In this document: in pieces, positions 40,461-49,092 of the stretch
Layout of the letters: every line of letters starts with the position of its first letter
Position numbering within the stretch: position 1 is the stretch's first letter
Source: Halorubrum sp. DM2
GTDB taxonomy: Archaea > Halobacteriota > Halobacteria > Halobacteriales > Haloferacaceae
DNA length: 64,000 nucleotides
Direction of reading: 5' to 3'
Assembly (NCBI RefSeq): GCF_901686465.1
Contig: NZ_LR594487.1
Location: 1,795,650-1,859,649 of the forward strand
Made by a program: the position numbers and the translations under genes
The notes under the pieces: generated by a model
Databases searched by the model: none
What the model saw: the letters and a program-made list of their open reading frames with translations, nothing else
Told to the model about the DNA's origin: nothing

Positions 40461-41438
40461 TCAGGGCGGACTCTCGACCCGCGAGCGGTCGCCGGTCCCG
40501 CCCGTCAGCGCGCTCGCGAGCGCTCCCTTCACCACCACCTCGTCGCCGAGGTCGGTGAGCCGCACCTCCGGGACGTTGATGAACACCATCTCCGGGAGCT
40601 TCTCGCGGATCGGATCGAGGACGCGCTCGGGGTTGTTGAGCGCCACCGCGCCGCCGATCGTCACGACCAGCGGGGCGTACGCGTGGATGACGTTGGCGAT
40701 GCCCATGGCGTTCCAGTGGGCGACCTGATCGATCACGTGGTCGGCGAAGGTGTCCTCGTCCGCCGCCTCGAACACGTCGACCGCGGAGAAGTCGGGGTCC
40801 TCGACCGGGAGGCTCGTCTCGATCGGGTCCTCCTCGTACAGCTCGCGGGCGTAGTGCGGGATGTTGTTGCCCGAGCAGTACCCCTCCCAGTGGCCGTCGA
40901 GCCCGCAGCCGCAGGTCATGAACCCGTGCGGGTCGACGGTCATGTGGCCGACCTCGCCGGCGTTGCCGTCCCACCCCGAGAGCACGTTGCCGTCGACGGC
41001 GACCCCCGCGCCGATCCCCGAGGAGATGGTGAGATACACCATGTCGTCGGGATTGCGCTCGGAGTGGAACCGCTCGCCGATGACGCCCGCGATGGTGTCG
41101 TTGTGGAGGTACACCTCGTCGGTGTCGAGCAGCCGGCCGACCGGGCCGACGAGCGGGATGCGCTCGACGGTGTCCGGGAGGTTCGCCGGTCCCTGAACGA
41201 CCCCCTCCGCTAAGTCGAGCGGGCCGATCGAGCCGATCCCGGCCGCGACCGGCTCGCTCGGCGCGATCCCCGCCTCCGTACAGGCCCCTCGGATCACCTC
41301 CAAGACGGCCTCCGTGACGGCGATGCCGTTCGGCCCCCGCGGAGTGGCCCGCGACGCGGAACCGAGGATCGCCGCGGTCTCGTCGCCGACGACCGCTCGG
41401 ACGTTCGTCGCCCCGAGATCGACGCCCACGTAGTACAT
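40461..41438 (-). CDS. ROK-family sugar kinase (glucokinase-like)
   Basis: A 325-residue ROK protein. ATP-binding phosphate-1 motif: VGVDLGATNVRAVVGD at the N-terminus. The middle has DTIAGVIGERFHSERN and the Gly-rich VYLTISSGIGAGVAVDG. A ROK zinc/substrate region is GEVGHMTVDPHGFMTCGCG followed by LDGHWEGYCSG; the final Glu is in the expected position. No HTH domain is present, so this is an enzyme rather than a ROK repressor. It probably phosphorylates glucose or a related hexose, which would fit a GH97 glycosidase elsewhere in the window. It is convergent with the PrsW gene. Confidence 0.9.
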   Translation of the reverse strand: MYYVGVDLGATNVRAVVGDETAAILGSASRATPRGPNGIAVTEAVLEVIRGACTEAGIAPSEPVAAGIGSIGPLDLAEGVVQGPANLPDTVERIPLVGPVGRLLDTDEVYLHNDTIAGVIGERFHSERNPDDMVYLTISSGIGAGVAVDGNVLSGWDGNAGEVGHMTVDPHGFMTCGCGLDGHWEGYCSGNNIPHYARELYEEDPIETSLPVEDPDFSAVDVFEAADEDTFADHVIDQVAHWNAMGIANVIHAYAPLVVTIGGAVALNNPERVLDPIREKLPEMVFINVPEVRLTDLGDEVVVKGALASALTGGTGDRSRVESPP

Positions 41439-41528
41439 CGGGTGTAAGCGCGGACCCGTCTCACTTAAGCGGGACGCTTCGCGCGGTCGAGCGAGGGTAA
41501 AGAACTAGATCGCTTCCGCGAAACCGCC

Positions 41529-41987
41529 TTACGACGCGGTCTCGCGGACGAACGTCACCGGACACGGGGCCGACAGCATGACCTCCTGTGCGACGCTGCC
41601 GAAGACGGCCTTCCCGGTCGGGGAGCGCCGTCGTCCGCCGACGAAAACGCGGTCGGCTCCGAGACTGTCGGCGGTCTCGATGACCTCGTCGGCGAGGTCG
41701 CCGACCGCGCCACGGACCGAGTGCCGCACGCCCGCCTCCGAGAGCGCCTTCGAGAGCGCGCGAGTCGTCGCGTGCCGCTCCGCGACGGCGTCGGGCGTCG
41801 AGCCTTCGCTCCCCCGTTCGACGCCCAGTTTCTCCCGGATCCCGTCGAACTCCGACTCGTCGAACACGTGGGTCAACACGACCTCGGCGTCCGCCGGCTC
41901 CGCGACCGCGATTATCTCGTTCGCGAGCCGTTTCGCGCGCTTCTCGTCCTCGGTACCAACCGCCAGTACGACTGTCTCGATGCTCAT
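41529..41987 (-). CDS. Universal stress protein (UspA family)
   Basis: A 152-residue UspA domain: N-terminal ETVVLAVGTEDEKRAKRLANE, a middle DEVIETADSLGADRVFVGGRRRSPTGKAVFGS, and the C-terminal VMLSAPCPVTFVRE. The GG-x-RRRSPTG...GS segment corresponds to the ATP-binding loop of nucleotide-binding USPs. 'tttttaag' lies ~27 nt upstream on the minus strand, supporting a leaderless message from this ATG. It is a stress-associated protein of unknown partner. Confidence 0.92.
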   Translation of the reverse strand: MSIETVVLAVGTEDEKRAKRLANEIIAVAEPADAEVVLTHVFDESEFDGIREKLGVERGSEGSTPDAVAERHATTRALSKALSEAGVRHSVRGAVGDLADEVIETADSLGADRVFVGGRRRSPTGKAVFGSVAQEVMLSAPCPVTFVRETAS

Positions 41988-42211
41988 ACATGCCTTTCGT
42001 CTCCTCGTGACTTAAAAACATCGGAATTTTAACTCAAATCCGAATAAACATTTAGTCGATCGATCCTGACAGTCCGGCGCTGCCGACGCCGTCACCTTTG
42101 ACCGATTCCGGTCGGACGGACGCATCGCTGTCGAAGCGAAACTCTGTCTCGGCAGTCGGCGACGAGCGTGACCGCGGGGAACCGTTCAGTAACAGGCGCG
42201 TCGAGAACCGT

Positions 42212-42595
42212 TCAGTAGTCGGGGGCGTCGTCCTCGACTTCGCGCTTCAGCGAGTCGCGGCGGGACTTCGCGTCGCGACCGGTCGCCTCCAGCAAGAACT
42301 CGTTTTTCGCGTCGACGGCGTCGGCGGCGGCGTCGGCGTCCCCGTCGGCGATGACCTCCTCCGCGGGCCGCTCCTCGAAGTGGACCGCCAGCTTGTCCTT
42401 CTTGCCCCCGTACTCGGCGGCCCCCGCGACGATCCGCTTGAACACCGGGTTGTCGGGGTCCCCGACGACGTACAGTTCGTGGCCGTCGTACTCCTCGGTG
42501 CCGGTGACCTCGCCGAAGTACTCCTCGATGGACCCCTTCAGGTCCGGCATTCGGTCGTCCAGATGCTCGCCGCGGCGCATCTTGTACTGCTTCAT
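42212..42595 (-). CDS. DUF5611-type conserved archaeal protein, 127 aa
   Basis: A 127-residue protein from MKQYKMRRGEHLDDRMPDLKGSIEEYFGEV. The core alternates strands and helices (GHELYVVGDPDNPVFKRIVAGAAEYGGKKDKLAVHFEERPAEEVI), followed by an Ala/Asp-rich helical stretch and a basic-acidic tail. I recognise the family as a conserved haloarchaeal DUF of unknown function. An upstream in-frame extension of 14 codons was not used because the conserved N-terminus begins at this Met. No operon partner is evident. Confidence 0.75.
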   Translation of the reverse strand: MKQYKMRRGEHLDDRMPDLKGSIEEYFGEVTGTEEYDGHELYVVGDPDNPVFKRIVAGAAEYGGKKDKLAVHFEERPAEEVIADGDADAAADAVDAKNEFLLEATGRDAKSRRDSLKREVEDDAPDY

Positions 42596-42702
42596 GCCGC
42601 GACCGTTCGACAGGCCGGCGTAAACCAGTTTCGTCACGCCCGTTCGGGGGGTTCGGCCGCCGACGCGCCCCTTTTATCACGACTACCGTCGTCGTCGCTC
42701 GA

Positions 42703-43821
42703 CTACCGCGGGCGTTCGTCGACGTACCCGCGCTTACACTCGGGACAGATGTCGCCCGCGCGCATGGAGTTCCCGTCTGCTGCCCGAACCATGCCGCATT
42801 CCGGGCAGTAGTACTCTGTCGGCTCGTCCCCGCCAGCGGTCTCCAGATCCGGGCTCTCGCCGCGGGTGATCCCGGTTCCGCCCTCGCCGCCGGCGTCGAA
42901 CGAGACCGCCTCCGCGTCGTCGGGGGACTCGACGTACTCCGTCTCCGCCGACCTCGCCGACTCCGCGTCCCCTTCCACCGCCTCAGGCGCGAGTCCCCCG
43001 CCGAACTCGACGTCGGCCTCTCTGCCTTCGCCGACCTCCGCGCTGAACCCCTCGTCTTCGCCCCCGTGATCCGGCCAGGCGGTCTGGTCGTCCCCCTCGG
43101 CGTCCTCCTCGTCGACCGACGGCCACGCCCCCCGTTCACGGTCATCGAGCGACTCCTCCTCCTCGTCGAGGATCACGCCGTCGTCGGTCTCCGCGTCCGA
43201 TTCGTCGGTCGACGCGGACTCCGGACCGGCGTCGGCCGCGGCCGAGCCGCCGGCTTCCGCTCCCTCGCCCGCGTCCAGCAGCTCCGCCTCCTCCTCTGCC
43301 CGGTCCGGTCCCCGCGACGGCTCCGACTCGTTCGCGGGGTCCGACCGGTCGGGCGCGCCCGTCGGCGCGTCGACGGCTTCTGGTTCCGGTCCGGTCTCGG
43401 CCGGGTCGGTCTCCCCGTCGTCGGACGGTCCTTCGCCGAGGATCACCGCGTCGTCGCTCCCGGCCCCCGGCTCCTCGTCGAGCGTGATCCCATCGTCGGC
43501 GCTCGCGTCGCCCGCGTCGACGCCGCCGGCGTCGACCTCCGGGGCGTCGGTCCGGCCCGGTGTCGCCGACGGTCCGCCCACGGTCCCGGGGTCGGCTTCG
43601 CTCGCCGGGTCGGCTCCGCCGGCCGCGTTCGCGGCGGCCTCGTCGGCCAACTGCTCCATCGTCGTCACTTCGGTATTCTCGCTGACGATCTGCGTCTCGC
43701 CGCAGCGAGCGCAGGTCTTCACCTCCTTGACGGTCGTGACGACCTCGTCGCCGTCCTCCTCGCGTTCCCGCTGGAGTTCGGGTTCGCCGAAGTCGTGTCC
43801 GAGCAGACACCTGAGTCCCAT
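42703..43821 (-). CDS. Double zinc-ribbon protein with long acidic linker (DUF7093-like)
   Basis: A 372-residue protein starting MGLRCLLGHDFGEPE. An N-terminal zinc ribbon has KTCARCGETQIV (residues ~35-46), and a C-terminal pair has YYCPECGMVRA and GDICPECKRGYV (residues ~335-368). About 250 residues between them are a low-complexity Asp/Glu/Gly/Ala linker with repeated 'DDGV/ILDEE' motifs, expected to be disordered at high salt. The arrangement suggests a scaffolding or nucleic-acid-associated role; no enzymatic domain is visible. Confidence 0.78.
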   Translation of the reverse strand: MGLRCLLGHDFGEPELQREREEDGDEVVTTVKEVKTCARCGETQIVSENTEVTTMEQLADEAAANAAGGADPASEADPGTVGGPSATPGRTDAPEVDAGGVDAGDASADDGITLDEEPGAGSDDAVILGEGPSDDGETDPAETGPEPEAVDAPTGAPDRSDPANESEPSRGPDRAEEEAELLDAGEGAEAGGSAAADAGPESASTDESDAETDDGVILDEEEESLDDRERGAWPSVDEEDAEGDDQTAWPDHGGEDEGFSAEVGEGREADVEFGGGLAPEAVEGDAESARSAETEYVESPDDAEAVSFDAGGEGGTGITRGESPDLETAGGDEPTEYYCPECGMVRAADGNSMRAGDICPECKRGYVDERPR

Positions 43822-43996
43822 TGTGCCACCCTGCGGTGCCGAGGGTAAAAAACGCCCCGTCGGCGTCCGACGCTCGGCACACGACGGTCTCGGGGCGAGG
43901 CAGACTGTTCCGGGGCGACGCGGCCGCATCTCGGCGGTTCGATCCTCGGCCACGGGACACAGGCTCTTTGTGGATCGCCGCTGTACCGTGACGCAC

Positions 43997-44311
43997 ATGC
44001 CTACCGTATCCTATCAGGGCGAGGAGATCGAGTGCGAGAAGGGCGCAGTCTTACGCGACGTACTCAAGGAGGCCGGTCTGTCGGTCTACAACGGGAAGAT
44101 GGAGCAGCTCAACTGTCGCGGTGCCGGGTCGTGCGGCTCCTGTGCGGTCCAAGTCGACGGCGAGGTCAGCGAGCCGGGCAAAAAGGAGCGCGCCCGCCTC
44201 TGGTTCCCGCCGCACCACCCGAACCACGACGTCCGCCTCGCCTGTCAGACAAAGGTCGAGGGCGACGTCGAGGTGACGAAGGGCCGCGGCCTCTTCGGCC
44301 AGCACATCTGA
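43997..44311 (+). CDS. Soluble 2Fe-2S ferredoxin, 104 aa
   Basis: A 104-residue adrenodoxin/plant-type ferredoxin: MPTVSYQGEEIECEKGAVLRDVL, then cluster ligands in NCRGAGSCGSCAV and a final Cys in VRLACQTKVEG. It lacks the membrane anchor and linker of the ferredoxin at 30562. The ATG is the only sensible start for the family N-terminus. It is the likely soluble electron carrier, and no partner enzyme sits next to it. Confidence 0.92.
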   Translation: MPTVSYQGEEIECEKGAVLRDVLKEAGLSVYNGKMEQLNCRGAGSCGSCAVQVDGEVSEPGKKERARLWFPPHHPNHDVRLACQTKVEGDVEVTKGRGLFGQHI

Positions 44312-44522
44312 GCGGGCGGGGCGACCGCTCGACGCGATTCTTGATTCAGCAACTAACACTCCTCTCCGTCACGAACGAGGCACGCGCTACGAGCGGTGCG
44401 CTGGTCGGGAATAAAATACGGCCGCGGCGGACGTGAGCCCGCGACGCGGACGAAAACGCTTGGTACCGTGTGTCAGAGTCGCGTTCGGCGTCAGCCGGAC
44501 CGACCCACCTTCTCGGATCGGC

Positions 44523-44717
44523 TTACTGCCGAACGACGTTGGTCGCGCGGGGGCCCTTCTCGGAGGACTCGATGTCGAACTCGAGCTCCTGGCCCTCTTC
44601 GAGGTCCGGGCCGCCGACGTCTTCCATGTGGAAGAACACGTCGTCGTCCGCGTCGTCAGTCTCAATAAATCCGTAGCCGCCAGTGTCGTTGAAGAAATCA
44701 ACCTTTCCGGTCGCCAT
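44523..44717 (-). CDS. cspA: Cold-shock domain protein
   Basis: A 64-residue single cold-shock domain starting MATGKVDFFND. RNP1 is GGYGFIET (residues 13-20) and RNP2 is DVFFHMEDV (residues 26-34). The halophilic version is shortened and acidic but keeps the OB-fold pattern ending SEKGPRATNVV. It binds single-stranded nucleic acid and acts as an RNA chaperone. A TATA-like 'ccttatgcc' lies about 27 nt upstream on the minus strand. Confidence 0.93.
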   Translation of the reverse strand: MATGKVDFFNDTGGYGFIETDDADDDVFFHMEDVGGPDLEEGQELEFDIESSEKGPRATNVVRQ

Positions 44718-44928
44718 TGCGAATAGAGAGATGCCCCGTTCGGGCATAAGGATTGCGAGGGTACAGTTACCACGTGGCTCTGGGAACGGGATCTTCGAAA
44801 AATGCCGTTGTACGGGTCTGAAACGACTGTAGGGCGGTTTTCGACGTTCGCCCTACCGATTCCCTCGATGTCTGCTGCGGATCCCTCCGACGCCGAGGTT
44901 TATGACTCCGGCCGCGAAAGCGTCGCCC

Positions 44929-45492
44929 GTGTCCCACGCACACGGTGCCGACGGCCCCGCCTTGACGCTCCGCGAGAACGGTCCCGCCCTGCTGGTCCCC
45001 GCGGCGTGGGGCGTCGCCGCGGGAGCGGTCCTCGGCGTCGTCTCCGCGCACGCGCTGTTCGTCGCGCACGTCGTCATGAGCGCCCTACTCGTCGCCTTCG
45101 TTGTTGCCTCGTGGCGCGACATGGCGACCGGCGTCCTCCGGGCGTGGAAGCTGGTGATCCTCGCCGGGACGCCGGTCACGCTCGCGGGCGTCGCCGGGTT
45201 CCTCGCCCGCGACGGGACCGTTCCGGCGCTCGCGGCCGCCCTCCCGGCCGACGCGGCGCTCGCCGTCGCCTTCTACGGCTGGATGCTGCTGCCCGCCCCC
45301 GCGTTCGTCTACACGGGCCTCCGCGACCCGGAGATCTCGCGCTCGATTATCCACTACGCCGCGGCCGCGTGTTCCGTCGTCGGGGCCGGCGTCGCCGCCC
45401 TCGCGGCCTCCGCGACCGGCACCGTCGCCGGCATCGCGCTCGTCGGCGTCGGCCAGACGGCGGGGATCCTCGCGGCGACCGCGCTGTACTGA
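44929..45492 (+). CDS. Polytopic membrane protein, 187 aa, unknown function
   Basis: From the GTG at 44929 the protein starts SHAHGADGPALTL and has about five hydrophobic segments (AWGVAAGAVLGVVSAHALF; HVVMSALLVAFVVASW; AWKLVILAGTPVTLAGVAGF; AAFYGWMLLPAPAFVY; SVVGAGVAALAASATGTVAG). I reject the in-frame ATG at 44902 because it overlaps a TATA-like 'tttatg' located at leaderless spacing from the GTG. No family is recognised. It is divergent from cspA. Confidence 0.65.
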   Translation: MSHAHGADGPALTLRENGPALLVPAAWGVAAGAVLGVVSAHALFVAHVVMSALLVAFVVASWRDMATGVLRAWKLVILAGTPVTLAGVAGFLARDGTVPALAAALPADAALAVAFYGWMLLPAPAFVYTGLRDPEISRSIIHYAAAACSVVGAGVAALAASATGTVAGIALVGVGQTAGILAATALY

Positions 45493-45544
45493 CGGGCGAC
45501 CGCCGAGGTGCGCTCCCAGTCGCCAGCCGCGTCTCGGTCCCGCC

Positions 45545-46531
45545 TCACTCCCTCGTTCCGTCGAGCGCGCGCCGGAGCGCGCGCCGGTGGAACGCGACTG
45601 CCTCCTCCCGGTCGACCGGCGGGTACCGCGGGTTCGTCACCACGCCCTCGCCGTCGACGACGGCGCTCGCGACGGCCGCCACGCGGTACGCGCGCCCGCC
45701 CGGCGGCAGTGAGCGAACCGACCCGTAGCCGTCGCGGAACGCCCGGCGGAGCGGTTCGGTCTCGCCCCCCGGCACGTACCAGTCGACCACCAGGTGTTCC
45801 GCCTTGGCGACCGACACGCCCGGCGGCGCGGCGAGCGGAGCCTCCCAGTCGAGGACGGCCGTCACCGCGCCGTCCGCGACGAGCGCGTTCCCGGGGCGGA
45901 AGTCCCACGGGAACAGCCGCGGCGCGGCGTCGGTCTCGGTCGGCTCCCGGAGGACCTCGTCGAGCGCGTCGCGGAGGTCGTCGAACTCGGCCGGGAGCCG
46001 CTCGGTGTGTCGCTCGCCGAACCCCCGGAGCCAGTCCGCGGCGTCGATCGGATTCCGGACGGACAGCCGGGAGTCACGCCCGCGCGCCGCCTCCGCCCTC
46101 GTCTCCGCGCGCTCCGCGACTCCGAGTCGCCCGCAGCGGGGGAACCGGAACGCCTCGTGGACCTCGGCGAGGTACCGCCCGAACGCCCGCGCTACCGCCC
46201 GTCGGTCCGCCGGACCGAGTTCGACGAACGCCTCGTGGAGGTCCCGCCCCTCGACCAGCGGCGTGACCATCCACCCCGTCCCGTCGACGACGCCGTCGCC
46301 CAGCGGGCAGGGGACGGGAACGCCCGTCCGCTCGCCGACCGCCGCCAGCAGCGCCGCCTCGGTCCGGATCGCTTCCGGTGTCGAGGAGTACTGAACGACG
46401 ACCGGATCGGCCGCGTCGAACCGTATCACCTCCGTCCGCTTCCGGTTTCCCCGGCCCAGCGGCTCGACGCTCGCCGGCGTCGCTCCCGGCCGCGTCTCGG
46501 CGAGGGCTCGCTCGCGGACCGCGTCGCTCAC
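45545..46531 (-). CDS. Aminoglycoside phosphotransferase-like (APH) kinase
   Basis: A 328-residue protein with the APH/choline-kinase fold. The nucleotide-binding beginning is VEPLGRGNRKRTEVIRFDAA, the middle has GWMVTPLVEGRDLHEAF, and the catalytic loop reads FPWDFRPGNALV with the Asp and Asn retained but Pro-Trp where the family's His-Gly usually sits. DFG-equivalent: AVLDWEAPLA. The N-terminal DAVRERALAETRPG helix is typical. Small-molecule or protein kinase activity is inferred. It overlaps the HAD gene by 4 bp and is transcribed after it. Confidence 0.85.
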   Translation of the reverse strand: MSDAVRERALAETRPGATPASVEPLGRGNRKRTEVIRFDAADPVVVQYSSTPEAIRTEAALLAAVGERTGVPVPCPLGDGVVDGTGWMVTPLVEGRDLHEAFVELGPADRRAVARAFGRYLAEVHEAFRFPRCGRLGVAERAETRAEAARGRDSRLSVRNPIDAADWLRGFGERHTERLPAEFDDLRDALDEVLREPTETDAAPRLFPWDFRPGNALVADGAVTAVLDWEAPLAAPPGVSVAKAEHLVVDWYVPGGETEPLRRAFRDGYGSVRSLPPGGRAYRVAAVASAVVDGEGVVTNPRYPPVDREEAVAFHRRALRRALDGTRE

Positions 46532-47229
46532 GCGTCGGCCTCCGTTTCGGGCTCGGGATCACACCGTAGGAGCGCCGCGAGTTCGTCCAGCGAGTCGAGG
46601 ACGTAGTCCGGGCGGTACGGGGCCGCCGCGTCGTCGGGATCGGCCCGCAGCCAGGCCGACCGGAGGCCGGCGTTGTGCGCGCCGGCGACGTCGTACGAGA
46701 GCGAGTTCCCGACGTACAGCATCTCTCCGGGGTCGACCGACAGGGCGGTCGTCAGGCGGTCGAACGGCTCGACGTGGGGCTTCCGGCGCGGCAGGTCGCC
46801 CGCGTACACGATCGCGTCGACGCGGTCGGCGAGACCGAGCGCCTCGACCTTTGCCCGCTGCCGCCGCTCGGGACCGTTCGTGAGGATCCCCACGGGACCT
46901 GCCGCCGCCGCGACCGACAGCGCGTCGACCGCGCCCGGGAGGTACGCGACCCGCGAGTCGTCCGCGACCGCCTCGAACGCCTCGGCGAGCGCAATCGGGT
47001 CGACGTTGCGGCCGTGTTGTGCCGCCAACCGCGCGAATCCCGCCCCGAGGTAGCCGACGCGGTCGTCCGGGTCCGGCGCGCCGTCGAGGAGCGGCCACAG
47101 CTCATCCGGCTCGCCGAACGGCTCGACGCCAGCCGCCTCGAACGCCCGGCGGTACAGCGCGGTCACGTCGTGGTCGTGGCGGCACAGCGTGTCGTCGAGG
47201 TCGAACGCGACCGCCGCGAACCGGCTCAT
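46528..47229 (-). CDS. HAD-superfamily hydrolase
   Basis: A 233-residue HAD phosphatase (subfamily IA-like cap). Motif I: AFDLDDTLCRHDHD (nucleophile and acid Asp). Motif II: VGILTNGPERRQRAK. Motif III: the Lys of DLPRRKPHVEPF. Motif IV: EMLYVGNSLSYDVAGAHNAGL. Start MSRFAAVAFDLDD is the family start; the longer upstream frame overlaps the zinc-finger gene on the other strand. It probably dephosphorylates a small metabolite, and coupling to the APH-like kinase gene suggests the two act on related substrates. Confidence 0.9.
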   Translation of the reverse strand: MSRFAAVAFDLDDTLCRHDHDVTALYRRAFEAAGVEPFGEPDELWPLLDGAPDPDDRVGYLGAGFARLAAQHGRNVDPIALAEAFEAVADDSRVAYLPGAVDALSVAAAAGPVGILTNGPERRQRAKVEALGLADRVDAIVYAGDLPRRKPHVEPFDRLTTALSVDPGEMLYVGNSLSYDVAGAHNAGLRSAWLRADPDDAAAPYRPDYVLDSLDELAALLRCDPEPETEADA

Positions 47230-47289
47230 ACGGGATCGAACGCCCCGCGCGGCGAAGTCCGTTTCGGCGACGCGCCCGTACCCCCGCCG

Positions 47290-47460
47290 ATGCCCGACCC
47301 CGAGGACACCCACGACTGCGAGACCTGCGGTGCGACCGTCGCCGTTGCGGACGCCCGCCGCTCCGAGCCGCTCGGCGACCTCGACCCCGGAACGTGGCAG
47401 ACGCTGAACTGCCCGCGCTGCGGCGACCGGCTCGCGACCGTGTTCGTCGGCGACGAGTGA
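47290..47460 (+). CDS. Small zinc-ribbon protein, 56 aa
   Basis: A 56-residue protein: MPDPEDTHDCETCGATVAV and LNCPRCGDRLATVFVGDE. The two CxxC pairs (Cys10-Cys13 and Cys41-Cys44) form a classical zinc ribbon. It is divergent from the HAD gene with a 60-bp shared promoter region. No function is recognised beyond zinc binding. Confidence 0.75.
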   Translation: MPDPEDTHDCETCGATVAVADARRSEPLGDLDPGTWQTLNCPRCGDRLATVFVGDE

Positions 47461-47547
47461 CCTGCCGCCGCCTGACCGGCTCTGACACCCGACTGAACCT
47501 CATGCTAACACCCAACACTATCTACGGCTCCGGCCCGTACCCGCCGC

Positions 47548-47835
47548 ATGGTCGACTTCGGCACGGTCTACTTGATCGCGACCGGCGCGGCGCTGCTGTT
47601 CGCGCTCGGCGTCGGGCTCCGAGTCCTCGCCGGGGTATTCCGGGACGGTCGCGAGCGCAGCCGAAAGCGGCGCGAGGGGGAGGTCGAGCGCTACACCGAG
47701 GACCCCGTCTACGACCGCGACCCGCCGGACGCAGACGCAGGGGGACAGCGGATCTGTCCACAGTGCGGCGCGGAGAACGCGTCCGAGTTCGTGTACTGCT
47801 CCGAGTGTGCGGCACCGCTCGGTCCGAATCCGTGA
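47548..47835 (+). CDS. Membrane protein with C-terminal zinc ribbon, 95 aa
   Basis: One transmembrane helix (VYLIATGAALLFALGVGLRVLAGVF, residues ~7-31), then a strongly basic stretch (DGRERSRKRREGEVE), then a zinc ribbon with ICPQCGAEN and YCSECAAPLG (two CxxC pairs). The positive charge just after the helix predicts that the ribbon is cytoplasmic. Function unknown; resembles small zinc-ribbon membrane proteins of archaea. Confidence 0.75.
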   Translation: MVDFGTVYLIATGAALLFALGVGLRVLAGVFRDGRERSRKRREGEVERYTEDPVYDRDPPDADAGGQRICPQCGAENASEFVYCSECAAPLGPNP

Positions 47836-47867
47836 CTGGAGCCGCGTTGACTGACCGAGCCCGCCCG

Positions 47868-48176
47868 AGAGGACAGGGGCAGTTCGATCGATAGGCGAAA
47901 CTCTCGAATCTAAACCGTGCGAAAAAGCCATCCCGCCTCCCCGATTTGGACTCGCCGAGACGGCCGATCTCGCTGCGCTCGGTCGCTGCGACTCGCCCGC
48001 TCAAATCGGGTCGGGAGCATTTATACTGCTCACTGTTCGGTCGCTCCGCTCCCTCACGAGTTCGCAGGAAAATGCCGCCTCCCCGATTTGAACGCCGGAA
48101 GACTTCGCTGCGCTCGTCTTCCGAGCCCCCGCTCGCTCCGCTCGCGGGGACGGGGGACAGCTCGATCTTCAGTCGG
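47868..48176 (-). repeat. Decayed tandem copies of tRNA-Phe and its flank
   Basis: This gene-free stretch is explained by tRNA-derived repeats. 'ccgcctccccgatttg' (the tRNA-Phe 3' end and T arm read on the plus strand) occurs at ~47930, ~48074 and in the intact gene at ~48210. The flank 'aactctcgaa.ct.aa.cgt.cgaaaaa' precedes the first and third copies. The second copy (48073-48174) also retains 'ggggacagctcgatcttcag', but ~58 bp of palindromic GC-rich sequence interrupts it. Copies are truncated at the anticodon arm and cannot be functional tRNAs. Confidence 0.75.
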
Positions 48177-48208
48177 AACTCTCGAACTTGAATCGTACCG
48201 AAAAACTA

Positions 48209-48282
48209 TGCCGCCTCCCCGATTTGAACGGGGGACAGCTCGATCTTCAGTCGAGTGCTCTCCCAGTCTGAGCTAAGGCGGC
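48209..48282 (-). tRNA. tRNA-Phe (anticodon GAA)
   Basis: A complete 74-nt cloverleaf on the minus strand. The acceptor GCCGCCT pairs with AGGCGGC, the anticodon loop CTGAAGA gives GAA, and the T arm is cccccgttcaaatcgggg. The discriminator is A. It lies beside decayed copies of itself on its 3' side, the usual position of tRNA-targeted integration scars. Confidence 0.96.
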
Positions 48283-48477
48283 TCGCACTCGAAGTAACGC
48301 CGAATCGGGACAAAAGGATTTCGAAAGACTGCGGCTCGATCGCCGGACCGCCCCCATCTCTCCCCTCGATTGCGGACGTGCCCGCCGAAACCGGTCGATT
48401 TCACCGCTGCTTGCAGGCGACGGAGACGAACCGAGGTAGCGCAACCGACCCCTCTCCGGCCGACGTATCGGGTATCG

Positions 48478-49092
48478 ATGTCCGATCACGATCACGACGA
48501 TCACGACCACGACACCCACCACGAACACCTCGAAGCCGCCGTCGACGAGCGCGACGACTGGGCGCGCCGCCGCCGAAAGGGGATTCCGACCGACAAGAAC
48601 CTCCTCGTCGTCGCCTGTATGGACGAGCGCATCCCGATCGAGGAGGCGCTCGGCATCGACCTCGGCGACGCGCAGGTGTTCCGCAACGCCGGCGGCAAGG
48701 TGACCGACGACGTGATCCGGTCGGCCGCGCTCACGACGAACTTCTTCGACACCGACGAGATCGTCGTGATCAACCACACCGACTGCGGCATGATGAGCGC
48801 CCCCGACGCGGCGATCCGCGACGGGCTCGCGGCGCAGGCCGGCGACCTCGACGACGCCGACCTCGACCCCTCGCTGCCGGAACTCACCATCGGTGACGCC
48901 GACCTCCTCGACTGGGTGAAGATGACCGACGACATCGACGCGGCCTGCGCCGCGCAGGTCGAGTACCTCCGCGAGTCCGCGTTCATCCCGGACGACACGA
49001 CCGTCTCCGGCTACGTCTACGAGGTCGAGTCCGGCGAACTCCGCCGCCCCGACGAGCGGATCGCCGAAGAGATCAGCGAGCGACGGGCCTGA
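48478..49092 (+). CDS. Beta-class carbonic anhydrase
   Basis: A 204-residue beta-carbonic anhydrase-type protein. Zinc ligands Cys47, His100 and Cys103 are visible in VVACMDERIP and VINHTDCGMM, and the catalytic Asp49-Arg51 dyad is intact. The first 17 residues are a His/Asp run (SDHDHDDHDHDTHHEH) that may bind metal. The C-terminal DDTTVSGYVYEVESGELRR is typical of the type II-like archaeal group. The enzyme interconverts CO2 and bicarbonate. ATG 48478 is the family-consistent start. Confidence 0.92.
   Translation: MSDHDHDDHDHDTHHEHLEAAVDERDDWARRRRKGIPTDKNLLVVACMDERIPIEEALGIDLGDAQVFRNAGGKVTDDVIRSAALTTNFFDTDEIVVINHTDCGMMSAPDAAIRDGLAAQAGDLDDADLDPSLPELTIGDADLLDWVKMTDDIDAACAAQVEYLRESAFIPDDTTVSGYVYEVESGELRRPDERIAEEISERRA

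Noticed and set aside
45508-46266. Plus-strand frame of 252 codons over the APH-like gene
   Set aside because: Arg/Pro-rich shadow; the minus-strand frame has kinase motifs.
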